Source: Alopecurus myosuroides (Eukaryota; Streptophyta; Magnoliopsida; Poales; Poaceae). From it: 64,000 bases of DNA. Below the pieces are notes generated by a model that saw only the letters and a program-made list of their open reading frames with translations, ran no database searches and was not told the DNA's origin. The translations under genes were made by a program, and so were the position numbers. Positions within the stretch are counted from its first letter, which is position 1, and each line of letters starts with the position of its first letter. Below, piece by piece: positions 21,421-31,400 of the stretch. The DNA is taken from the NCBI GenBank assembly GCA_028641055.1, contig CM054062.1:180451266-180515265 (forward strand). The letters run 5' to 3'.

Positions 21421-22640
21421 GAAAATGTGGATCTTTTATGTCCACTGGCGACGAAATATCAGAACAGTAAAAACGGGTTCTCACAATATTAGACACACTA
21501 CTGATATTTGTAGAGTGTGTCGAGAAAAGTGTACGTGGAAGCTTGACTTAGTGCTCATCACCCCGTTTCAGCTATATGCAATCACTATTAAACCTTTAGC
21601 GGTTGACCCAGTGGAAAATGACATAGACGACAAAGGTAACACAAAACTCTACTGAACGTAGAATGACCGGAAGTGTTAAGAGTTGCAAAAACTCACTGTA
21701 TCTAGGTATACCATCTTATCTGTCCCTAGCAGGCATCCACACATACTATACTACACCAGATCAAACAGGGATCACACTAAAACATTGTCCATGGGCGGAA
21801 AGAATACCTTCAACGATTAATCAACTTGGTTAAATAACATCTCATCTAAGCCTATGACTGAGATGGCACAATCATCAGCTTTTCGCAAGCAAGACACATT
21901 CCCTACAGGCGTTCACAGTTATTTAGAACATAAGCACATAGACAGTTTACGACCCAGGTGCGCCAATCACAAGTTATGCTAGAGAAAATTCTAAGATCCT
22001 ACATGAAAATGATTGGAACATCCCCTGCCTATTACATCTTCTTCCCTCCACACACACACACACACACACACAGGAGTAGGCTACCTACCCTCTCATCTCT
22101 CTCCCAATATTTTTTTGCGGGCATCTCTCTCCAATACGCACAAACTGAAGCTGAGGAAAAACACATATGAAAACTGATTACACTTCTGATAGCTCCCACT
22201 ATCCCTCCGCTCGAAATTCAGATCAAACGCCATAGAAAAACGTCAGCGTGTCTGGCTACAAAAACACCGTACCGACCTCGAGACTGTGAGACGCCGTACC
22301 GCCCTGAGTACAGTCTGTGACTGTGAGACGCCGCTCTGATACAACCGGGTCCCGATACAACCAGCCAAAGGGGTTAACGGGCCTAAACAATTCAACGGGC
22401 TCTGCTACCAAACCTCATAAAGTGATACAGACCGAACAGACCACAAACAACACTTTATCAAAAAACCGAATCTCGAAGACAACATTGGACAGCCAGAAAA
22501 ATGACTGTGTACGAATTGAAAAATAGCTAGCTGTTATTTAGCAAAAGTGAAATTAAAAGAACCTTGTAAAAACTTCCGTGAATTCAGCTATAGAGACCAA
22601 CTTACACAAAATAAATGGCAATGCCTGGTTTAAAATAAAA
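21421..22640. other. Anonymous spacer with a (CA)n microsatellite
   Basis: No gene is recognisable. A CA dinucleotide run occupies about 22051-22072. Around 22270-22340 the phrase 'CTGTGAGACGCCG' occurs twice within 50 bases. Confidence 0.4.
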
Positions 22641-22731
22641 TATATGTAAATTTTGATACTTGTGTTTATTTAATAAAATGACGTATGCATCACTCCGATG
22701 CAGAGGAAGGGAACACCCATTTCTAAAAAAA
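22641..22731 (+). mobile_element. LINE 3' end remnant
   Basis: 'TTTAATAAAATGACGTATGC' followed by 'CCGATGCAGAGG' and an A-rich tail at 22722-22731 resembles the 3' end of grass LINE elements with a poly-A tail. Upstream coding sequence of the LINE is absent, as in 5'-truncated copies. No target duplication was identified. Confidence 0.4.
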
Positions 22732-23390
22732 AATGGAGCAGACAAATATCCTCAAAAGTACAGCCAATTATCTCAAATAATGCAATGCTCTGATCATGAA
22801 CATCGACCTGAAAATACAGACCACATGAAACATATGAAGCAAAACTCATCGGTGGTCATAGCCACCCAAGATCATCTCCTCTTAGCTTGAACGGTCTCTG
22901 GCATCGCCAAAACAACAATCTCCACATTGCCAATGTCCTTCTCAACCACCTTACCGGAAACCTTTCCCATGGTTCGTCGCGACTGGCTGACACCAACTCT
23001 CGGGCAAAGAAGACATTAGATGAACAATCAATCAAGCACAAACTAAAAATTAAAAAAAAAAGGATGTCAAATCCTACAATATTCACCTCATTATACAAGT
23101 CATCTGTCATATTTTTCACAGCCAAAACCCGATTCACTAACAAGTGGACCACCAAGTGTAGCCGAACACTCATCGGCAGCCATAGATGGCCTCCAAGATA
23201 TACAAATTTATGTTTCTACAAAACAAAAGGTCACGAAACCACTACCTCTTCTTGTGATACCTTGGCGTCGGTAGGCAGACCCACATGCAACTTTGTTTCT
23301 TGTTATGAAAAACCAACTTTGTAATTGTTTTTTGACATCTTGTTAAATTTTCAATTACTAGGAACTGAAAACGTTCAAATTTTTTTGTAT
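22732..23390. other. Anonymous spacer
   Basis: No gene or element could be supported. Short open frames on both strands do not resemble known families. Confidence 0.3.
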
Positions 23391-23858
23391 TGAATTTTGA
23401 GAATAAGAACACGGATGAGGGTGCACTCATAGAAAAATCCACCATGAATACATTGGTACGGTCATACGCAAAACAGGGAAAAACAGGTACCCTTGATTTT
23501 ATTTGGGTTTGATCGTCAATACACTTGCAACTAAGAAGTAGCAATAGTTAACAAGCAAATAAAGGTGTTTCTGAAACAACAGATTCAACTATCCCTAAAA
23601 AAAACCGTTCGAAATTATTTTTATTGAATTTCGAGAATAAGAACACGGATGAGGGTGCACTCATGGAAAAATGCACCATGCATACATTGCTCCGGTTATG
23701 CAAAACAGGAAAAAACAGATACACTCGATTTTATTTGAGTTTGATCGTCAATACACTTGCAACTAAGAAGTAGCAATGGTTAACAAGCAAATAAAGGTGT
23801 TTCTGAAACAACAGATTCAGTTATCCCTCAAAAAAAAAATTTAGCTAGCTGAGACATC
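23391..23858. repeat. Tandem duplication, 234-bp unit, two copies
   Basis: 'TGAATTTTGAGAATAAGAAC' at 23391 recurs as a near-identical string at 23625, and the following ~200 bases (including 'GAGGGTGCACTCAT' and 'CAATACACTTGCAACTAAG') match through to about 23830. Only two copies exist and both are non-coding. Confidence 0.85.
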
Positions 23859-24029
23859 AAGCTCTTCCAATTACCTTTCATAATGTCCAAGAAACAAGGG
23901 TATATGTTGATGTTAAATGAACAAGACGATTCTCTAAGCAAAAATACCCCATAAACACTAAAATGAGGTGGTATCTAGTTCATTGTAGAAATTCATCATC
24001 AGATTCATCCGAGAATGATTATGCCGGAA

Positions 24030-24290
24030 ACAGATCATCCTCGCAAGGATTGTAGATGAACGACTCATGTGCGGCGGTCACTTAAGAATCATGACACCCT
24101 GTTGGCTAAAAGTGATCCCAAGTACCGCAACTTGGAGGTATCTAGGCAGTAGGTGAAGCCATAGAAATCGTTGATGCGAAAGAAGTTAATTTCTTTGTTG
24201 GGATGGTACCCGCACAAATGTATGCGCATATTGATAATATTTTCTCGGCTACCCAGTTTAAGTTTAATTACGAATTTCACCATTTCCAAA
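24030..24290 (-). pseudogene. F-box protein C-terminal remnant
   Basis: The minus strand from 24289 to 24089 encodes a segment matching the C-terminus of the two F-box genes here: 'CGYHPNKEINFF' against GYHPDKEIVFF, and 'YCLDTSKLRYLGSL' against YYLRTSKLEYLGDL. Further on, in another frame, 'ESFIYNPCEDDL' continues the match near 24030-24065. Frames are broken and no F-box end is present. It is a third, older member of the local family. Confidence 0.7.
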
Positions 24291-24435
24291 TCTTCTAAGT
24301 GCCATAGTTATGTGCAATCTAAGCAACCTCGGAAGCCTCACACAGTAGCCGAGGAGAGACATTTGGCACCTCTAGAACGCGTTGCTGCGGGGATCGTCTT
24401 AGAAACTACAATATATTGGAAACAGAAGTTTATAA

Positions 24436-25663
24436 GAGATTTTTTTTTGATAAAGGAAAGTATATTAATATCGCGGAAATACAAATTACACCCGGCCTCT
24501 ACAACAACGCAATAACCATAGTCATTACGGATGCACACAGCCGAAAGACAATAAAAAGAAGAAACAAAAAGAAAAGTCCCGCTACAGAGTTACGGTCCTT
24601 GCAGTAGCCGCACAACCACCACCTAAACAACAGCTGATGTCCATCTCTTCGAAAACAACGTCTCCAAGAAGAACGATGCCAGACACAACCAATTAAGGCC
24701 AAACCTTGGGTTTTCACCCTGAAGATAATCCTCGCTCTCAAAACAACGGCTCCAAGAAGACCAGTGTCAGGCACAACCAATTAAGGCCAGACCTTTGGTT
24801 TTCACCCTGAAAGGTAGGACTTTGGACTTCACACATGTTGTCGCCCCCTCTGACATACGGCTGCCACGAATCTTGTAACTCCAAGCCAGTTTCCCATCGA
24901 TGCAAAGACTCCGAACACCGTTGCTAGTCCTCCAATCTCACCTTCGATGACTGAGCATTGCGACCGAATTCCACCGATCCAGCAATCTCCAGGCGTCGCC
25001 CATGGGAGTTCGCCGGCGGAGCCTTTCGGTCGACACCCCGGCTTGATCAAAGAGAACCTACATCAGGATCTTCATATTCGCGTGATGGGAAACCCAAGGA
25101 CCACCTCCTTTATTCTGATATCTCGTAGCCCCGACGCTACGAAACGACTTCCAGAAAAGACGGTTGCGGGAGGGGAACTTTCCACGCAGAACCCTGGCTG
25201 ATCCTCACCGGCCCAAATCTGAGCCAAAGGCCAGATCGGCCTAGAGGCCCAACCCACCATCGGCCCACCCTGGGACAAGCCCAAGAGAGGCCAAATCGTG
25301 CTCCCATCTTCCTCGTCCGCCGCCGCCGGTAGCCCTGCCGTCGGCAGCCCTCGCACCCCCGCCTCCCGTCGCCAGGACGGATGAGGACGCGCCGCCCGGG
25401 AGCCAGGCCGACGGCGCCGCCGCCACCAACCCGCCGACGCCATGCGTCACCGAACCGCCGCCGCCGCCCTCTCCCAGCGCTACGGCCGGAGCGCCCACCA
25501 TCCCCACCAGCCGCCTGCCAGTGGGGTGCCGCCACCGCCGCCAGCCGGCAACTGCAGCGGCAGCGGATCCGCGGTTGAGGGAGGGGAGTTTGGCTAGGGT
25601 TTGGGGGGCTCCGGAGCCGCCCGAGAGGAGGCGACCTGGGAGCGATTTTCTGTGCGTGAGATT
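24436..25663 (-). mobile_element. LINE-derived insertion, 1.2 kb, with target duplication
   Basis: The plus strand begins with a T run and 'GATAAAGGAAAGTATATTAA', the reverse complement of a poly-A-tailed LINE-like 3' end, and ends in a very GC-rich stretch that read on the minus strand resembles the 5' UTR and start of grass non-LTR elements. The same ten bases, AAGTTTATAA, flank it at 24426-24435 and 25664-25673, as expected of a target duplication. The element is far shorter than a full LINE and lacks reverse transcriptase, so it is internally deleted or SINE-like. Confidence 0.62.
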
Positions 25664-25673
25664 AAGTTTATAA

Positions 25674-25920
25674 AATATGTGATAAATTATGTTTTATAAG
25701 TGAATATGCAAAACTCAATTGATCATAGTATATATTTTAAATTATTAGTATGAATAATTAGATGATCTAAGAAATTGATGATATGTAACTTGCATGTAGT
25801 GATTAATAAATATTAGTGGAGACGACAAGAACAATTGATTGGCTAGCAGATGTGGATAGTTTGCATGTTGAGATAGAAAAATAATTAATGCATGTTAATG
25901 GGGTTTTGCTTTATAAGAAA
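25674..25920. other. AT-rich spacer
   Basis: The stretch 25674-25830 resembles 10330-10500 (shared 'TGCATGTAGTGATTAATAAA'). No coding sequence is seen. Confidence 0.35.
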
Positions 25921-25960
25921 CTAGAAGGATACGCCGTGCGTTGCAGCGGGTATCAATTTA
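25921..25960 (-). mobile_element. Candidate Helitron 3' terminus on the minus strand
   Basis: Read on the minus strand the sequence runs ACCCGCTGCAACGCACGG, a short gap, then CTAG and T. This matches the grass Helitron 3' end seen at 20561-20592, with a weakened hairpin. The element would extend to the right, over the SINA-like fragments and perhaps further, but its 5' end was not found. Confidence 0.4.
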
Positions 25961-26186
25961 ATAAATCTAATAAAATGCTTGAAAATTGAAGTTGCCTCTA
26001 TAGATATGTAAGATTTAGTTGATCATAGCAATAGAGAGGCTAATTTAATAGAAATGAAATGTATGTGTACTTTAAAATTTAGAGATCGTTATGGTTCAGG
26101 GGGTGTACCTCTTGATATAAATAAGTTAAAATCAACAGGTTGAATGAACATATAATGTGAATAGCTTGGACCGCGGGACTGCATGC

Positions 26187-26415
26187 ATTTACGGTGGTTT
26201 GCCTCAGGACCGGCGATCTCAACTTCTCCTATGAAATTAAAGTGGCTAGCAAGGGGAAACCTGAAAACTGCCTGCAACTGAACGCCTCTGTCACAAATAT
26301 AAAAGAGTGGGGCGGTGTGCACCCTGCGGAAGCTTTTCTACTGGTTCCATATGATTTCTGCAGCTCTACGAACCTAACATTAAACGTCTCTATTGCGGGA
26401 TGTGCCTATGTATGA
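26187..26415 (+). pseudogene. SINA-like E3 ligase, C-terminal fragment
   Basis: This stretch closely repeats 27202-27443, the C-terminal half of the SINA-like sequence next door, including 'NFSYEIKVASKGKPENC' and 'LLVPYDFCSSTNLTLNV'. The RING and zinc-finger parts are missing, so it cannot act as a ligase. The downstream flank (26416-26500) also matches the flank after 27443, which points to a local tandem duplication. Confidence 0.72.
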
Positions 26416-26772
26416 TGTTAATATGTTGTTGTTTCTAATCTTTTCTGTTCTGTACCAGTGTAAACTTTTATAGGGATTAAAGATAATCAGTTCCCATTTA
26501 ATTACTACAACTCCTTTCGGTTAGCTGTTCTATCTAGTTTCCTTCTATAACTTCCGTCTTTTGTGTTCTAGCGCCTCGATATAACATGGCCATTGTCATG
26601 TAAGAAGAGCAGAACAAATATCAGACCAATCTAAAGTTACCCGTTAGTCCTAGGTGTCCATATAAATTTCAATCCCTGCCGCTGGCCTCTTTCTCTATGG
26701 TAATTACCTCGTAGTGTTCATTTTTTTTGGATTGCCCTTACATGATCACAGCTTGTTTTGTGAATTTTCCAG

Positions 26773-27443
26773 TGCCAAAATGGGCATGTAGCATGCTTTA
26801 CCTGCTGGTCCAGGCTCAGCAACAAGTGTCACGTTTGTTCTCATCATGCTATCTTTGCACGAAACATTGCATTGGAGAAGATTGTCGAGTCGATCAAGTC
26901 CTCGTGCGCGTATGCGAAGTGGGGTTGTTGCAAGTTGGTTAGCTATGCACAAAGAAACACTCATGAGGAAGCTTGCCTTTTTGCTCCTTCGACGTGCCCT
27001 ATTCCTGGTTGTGGATACAGAGGCTTCACGGGGTGTTGGTCAGGCCACTTCCTCGTTGACCATAGCGCTGAGCCGCTGACTGCCTGCATTTCGTCTATGG
27101 CCAATTTTTCGAAGTAAATTTGGATGTGTCCCTGCCTTTTCTGGTTCTTCTTGGAGAGGATGATCACCTCTTCCTGCTCCTGAACACGAACATGATGCCC
27201 TGGCATGCGTTTATGGTGGTTTGCCTCAGGACCGGCAATCTGAACTGGAAGTTCTCCTATGAAATTAAAGTGGCTAGCAAGGGGAAACCTGAAAACTGCC
27301 TGCAACTGAACGCCTCTGTCACAAATATAAAAGAGTGGGGTGGTGTGCACCCTGCAGAAGCGTTTCTACTGGTTCCATATGATTTCTGCACTTCTAGTAA
27401 CCTAACAGTAAACGTCTCTGTTGCGAGGTGTGCCTCCAGATGA
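26773..27443 (+). pseudogene. SINA-like E3 ubiquitin ligase pseudogene
   Basis: SINA/SIAH proteins have a RING domain followed by a SIAH zinc-finger region and a TRAF-like C-terminus. Here an exon starts after the acceptor TTTTCCAG (26765-26772) with the second half of the RING (CQNGHVACFTCW, then CHVC), followed by the zinc-finger block with ordered Cys and His residues (GCCKLVSYAQRNTHEEAC, then CPIPGC and a final H). The frame hits a stop at 27115 and continues from 27120 one frame over, so one base was lost or gained in the T run near 27103. The first RING half, expected on an upstream exon, was not found. The lesions make it a probable pseudogene. Confidence 0.75.
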
Positions 27444-27444
27444 T

Positions 27445-29778
27445 GTTAATATGCCGTCTTCTCTAATCTTCTCTATTCTGTACCAGTGTAAAATTATACT
27501 GTATAGTAGTTTCAGGCTATTCTGTATAGTATGGTAGTAACAGTCTATTATGTAAAGTAGTTTCAGGCTTCACAAGTATATGTAAAAGCACTGGCTCTAC
27601 CTAAATTTATAGACTTAAGAGTTTCATCCATATAAAGCTCAACACTTGCCATTTGTCTTGGATCAGCACGACAATGTGTACACAGGCATCAGCATACAAT
27701 AGGTATTGTATCTTTCGAAAACAAAACCAAATACAAGAACATGGAGGAAGACCATATGTCATTGTTTCATTAGCAAGCTTATTAGACCCAATTACTCAAA
27801 TCAACAGAAGTACCATTCTGATCAGAAAGTAAATCGATCCTGCACGGAGTATACACAAACGACTCTTGTACGTAAGCAGGAAAATGGGGATTCCATGATT
27901 GTGGCACAAGATCACCCAGATACTCAAGCTTGGAGGTGTGCAGGTAGTAGGCGAACGCGCAATGCTCGTGCTGGTAACCGAAGAAGACAATCTCGTTGTC
28001 AGGATGGTACCCCAAGAAATCCAACAAACCCACGTTTCTGGTGTTGTTGCCGCCTTGTTCCGCGACATTGGCGCCGCCATCATCATCGGAGTCCCATTCG
28101 GAACATCCTTGCTCCGTCGACCCCCTTCTTGAGGGATCGTCCAGGATCCAAGACTTGTCCTTCTCTTGATTGGTTATGAACGAGAATTCCATCAGGGACA
28201 GACTGCTGTCGGTTTGATGCACCATCTGCCACACTGGCGGCGCCGTCGTCGATTCATCATTCAGTGTCCATACCCGGAGCTTCACACCGGTGACAACTGT
28301 GTAATAAACCCCTTTCTGAGACTTGCACATGTACTGCCAGGGCGTAGCCCACCAAGGCCCGGCGAGTTTGATAACTTCTGGGGTTTTGATCATCGAATAC
28401 TTTCCCGTCAACAGTGACAACCTGCAGGGGAAGATCAAATGGGTCTTGATTTAGCAAGCAAATTATCAGATCACATTATTTTATGTTTTGCAAGCAAATT
28501 ATCAGTATATAGGCCCGACAATGTGACTATTAGTTTTTCTTTTCTTATTATGACAACTTTGCGATGATAATTGGTTCGTGTACCTCATGATGAAACTGCC
28601 GCGGCAATGGACGTAAAGAGATCGCCGCCAGTAGACAGCATAGCGGCGGCGCGGCCCCCATTGATGCACCGGCCCTCCGTAGTTGGGTGATGGTGGATCG
28701 GACCACATGTCGGCTATCGCACCGGCGGCGCTTCCTTCCCGGACGAAGGCCCGCTCCGCCCACTGGCCGGTGATGGAGGAGAACACCTGCGCCACGTACA
28801 GCGACGGCGGCCATTCCATCAGTCCTAACGTGTCCTTTGCTTCCTTTGCCTCGAGGTAATCGCGGCGAGAGGGTCTTGTACGCAACCACGTTTCGTTCTC
28901 GGCGTATAACCAGTTTTCCCCGTCGTCTTCGTCGCTGTCCATCAGAGACGGCTGCGACGACTCGCCGTCCGTGGTGAACAAGAGCAATGACATGTTGAAC
29001 GGCGGAGGCGGCGCCGGGTCGTCGGGTTGGGCGGGCCTGGGCTCGCGGGGGAGCTCGGGGAGCAGGAACACCTCGTGCTGGAGAGACACGGCGGGATCGA
29101 ACACGAGGTACGCAGCTGAAGCGACGCCCCAGGGCTCAGCGCGCGGCGACGGCGGAAGCGTCGCCGACCGCCGAGTGGCCGGGTTGTAGACGAAGCGCGC
29201 CCCCTCGCTGGCCTCGCACAGGAGTAGTCCATTGCGGTGGTCCATGAAGGCGGTGCAGCTGGTCGGCGCGTCGGCGAGACGAGCGTCGACGCCGCCGCCG
29301 CCGCCCCGCGCAAAGAAGTAGGTGCCGCCCCAGCCGTCGGCCAAGTAGTTGATAAAGACGCCGCGCGGCGCGCCCGGCAGGAGGTGCGGGAGGACCAGCC
29401 TGCGGCGGTCGATGGTGGCGTGCCAGTAACCGCAGACGCGCCTGCACTCGGCGCGGTCGCGCGGCGGGACGACGCGGCGGAGGATGTCGGCGAGCACCTC
29501 TTCGGGGAGATCCATCGGACGCTGAGGATGCTGCAGCAGTAAGGTTACCTGGGCCCGATGCGTCGGCCGTGGTGGAGATCAGACATGACAGGAGGTGTGA
29601 TCGGTTGTCAGGACGCGGCGTCACCACCTCGCCGTGCCGTGTTCGGTAGCCGAGCGTGGACTTTCAGAGTCGTCGTGGTTCCTTAGGCTGAGGCGTGAGA
29701 GAGTTGCGTTGCAGGATGAAAACCAATTAGCGGGCAGTTTAATTAGAGTGGGGCAGGTGTTGATTTTTCGTACTAGTA
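27445..29778. repeat. Segmental duplication, copy B (F-box locus)
   Basis: This is the counterpart of 12838-15303 in the same orientation. It starts right after the SINA-like stop and ends at 'TTTTTCGTACTAGTA' upstream of the F-box gene. The short stretch 27478-27600 carries extra repeats of 'GTAGTTTCAGGCT' compared with copy A. Confidence 0.9.
27782..29515 (-). CDS. F-box protein gene, copy B (two exons, 523 aa)
   Basis: This is the paralogue of the 13206-14925 gene with the same structure. Exon 1 is 29515-28584 and exon 2 is 28421-27782; the 162-bp intron has GT at 28583-28582 and AG at 28423-28422 and splits an Arg codon in the same place. The F-box is residues ~1-42 (MDLPEEVLADILRRVVPP, CRRVCGYW). 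The protein is seven residues longer than copy A, through small indels in low-complexity stretches. The spliced frame has no stops. Retention of frame, intron and splice sites in both copies suggests selection or recent duplication. It would act as a substrate receptor of an SCF ligase; its target is unknown. Confidence 0.85.
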
Positions 29779-30012
29779 GTAATTTATGAGAACTATTACA
29801 CGTACAACATATTTTGTATGTGTAGCTTTAGTGCTGCCTTCGCTCCGACGTGCCAAATGACGCCCCTGAGCTCGGAGTGTGTCGTCCCGGTCCCGTGATG
29901 GCCTAAAATGTGTAGTTCTCCATTGGGCTATGGACCATTTTATCCCATTTGGCAACTCAAGGTCTCATATAATTATTTTCCTGGTTACTGGGAGGCCAGG
30001 AAGAGCAGCATT
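29779..30012. other. Short spacer
   Basis: No feature is recognisable between the end of duplication B and LINE-type copy B. Confidence 0.3.
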
Positions 30013-31341
30013 TATGCCACATCAAATGAGGCCCAGTAAATAAGTCTTTTTTACCTTTTCCTTTTTACAGATCTTAAAATTTATGTTTACATGTCTTGTG
30101 AAACTCTTAAGATATTTTATTGTATCTATTTTGATCAAAACCTATTTAAAACTCTGTTTGGCCAAATATTTCTTTTATAAAACTAACAATTTAAAATCTT
30201 AAGTAATGTCTTACATTTTCACTCCAAAAAAATTACTTTTAGAATAATTTCATAGACCTTTCCCCTGTTTTAAATGGCATAAAGGAATAATGTCATTTGT
30301 GATTAATTTATTGATTCCTCTAACCAAATTAATCGTGGGACCTTTGAGGAAAAGAAATAGGGATATATATCTACAAAACCCCCACCAAGAAATTTTCGAT
30401 TTCCCTTGATTCCGTTGTTGTGCTTGTTACTTTTGAAGTTTGGTGCCTCCTAGGCAGTAGGAGTCACTGGAAGCTTCAGAGTTAATGTGTCCTTCAAAGG
30501 TTTGTGAGGGATCGGAGGTCTCACTAAGGTCTCCAATAGTAATTGAAGCCGTACTTTGTGGAGGAGACTTAAGGGGAAGAACGTGATCCTTCAGCGGCAT
30601 TTTGGGTCCTTCGTTGTAGGCCACACCTCTGCAAAGGTGATTAGTTTCCCCTAAAAAAAACATTGGAATACATTTTCGTTTTTGCGTGTCTAGGTTATTT
30701 TTATTAGAACCCTTTCACTTGTTAGCCTTCATGCTTGAAGTATATCATCTCGTCATAGGTTGTGTCACATAGCTGTATTAGGCTCTTCTTATTTATGCAA
30801 GGCCAAAACTTATGAAGAAAGGATTAAAACCTTTAAAAAGCTATTACCCAATCTAGGTTATCGATTTACGATCCTTCACCTACAACCCCTAGGGTAGATA
30901 GGATTAGGCAGTTCCGCTCAATCACCCTTATCGATGTCATCTTCAAGCCGATAGCCAAAGTCTTTGAATCCAAGCTTTCGCGGTTGCGCACAAAGCGATT
31001 CACTCAAACCAAATGGCTTTAATCAAAGGAGATAATGTTATCGCATGCGGTGGCGGATCGCACTTGAGCTGTGTGGTCAATTGACTACACAACATTTTGG
31101 CAAAAATCCCACATATAGGATATAAATCATATGAAAAAAATACAAAATTGATACAAATACATATATTTAACATCACGACATCACAACTTTATACGTCTGG
31201 CTCCGCCACTGGTTTCATGAGGTCATTCCTGATTTACATAACTTAGGGGAGGAGGCCTTGATCTTCAAAACCGACTTGGAGAAATTCTTCTCTCTATTTT
31301 CCTCGAACGAGTACAACATATACTAAATCTTGTAAACCGAT
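30013..31341 (+). mobile_element. Degenerate LINE-type repeat, copy B
   Basis: It aligns with 10815-12640. Frames at about 30880-31040 read like a LINE reverse transcriptase fingers region ('IRQFRSITLIDVIFKPIAKV'), and after a small insertion a 'LIFKTDLEKFFS' segment follows at about 31258-31295. The catalytic core after that is missing. It ends where a CACTA-like terminus begins (31342). Confidence 0.5.
31044..31210. mobile_element. MITE-like insertion in copy B, ~167 bp
   Basis: Copy A shows an uninterrupted site here (12500-12510), so this block is an insertion. It starts 'CATGCGGTGGCGGATCG' and ends 'GTCTGGCTCCGCCACTGG'; the outer GGTGGCGGA and TCCGCCACT are imperfect inverted repeats, and the interior is AT-rich. 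The superfamily is not assigned and the target duplication is unclear. Confidence 0.6.
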
Positions 31342-31400
31342 CACTACACCACGACACTGAATTCCCTACAGCCGTGTGTCGGCAATATTAGTTTTCGCCG
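31342..31400 (+). mobile_element. CACTA-like terminus
   Basis: The sequence CACTACACCACGACACTG followed by 'GCCGTGTGTCGGC' and 'TTTTCGCCGAC' resembles the end of grass CACTA DNA transposons, which start with CACTA and carry GTCGGC-type subterminal repeats. No transposase and no opposite terminus were found, so this is at best a truncated end. Confidence 0.35.

Noticed and set aside
25072..25578. GC-rich frames of 80-130 codons
   Set aside because: They lie in the 5' leader-like part of a LINE-derived insertion and have low-complexity Arg/Gly/Ala composition.
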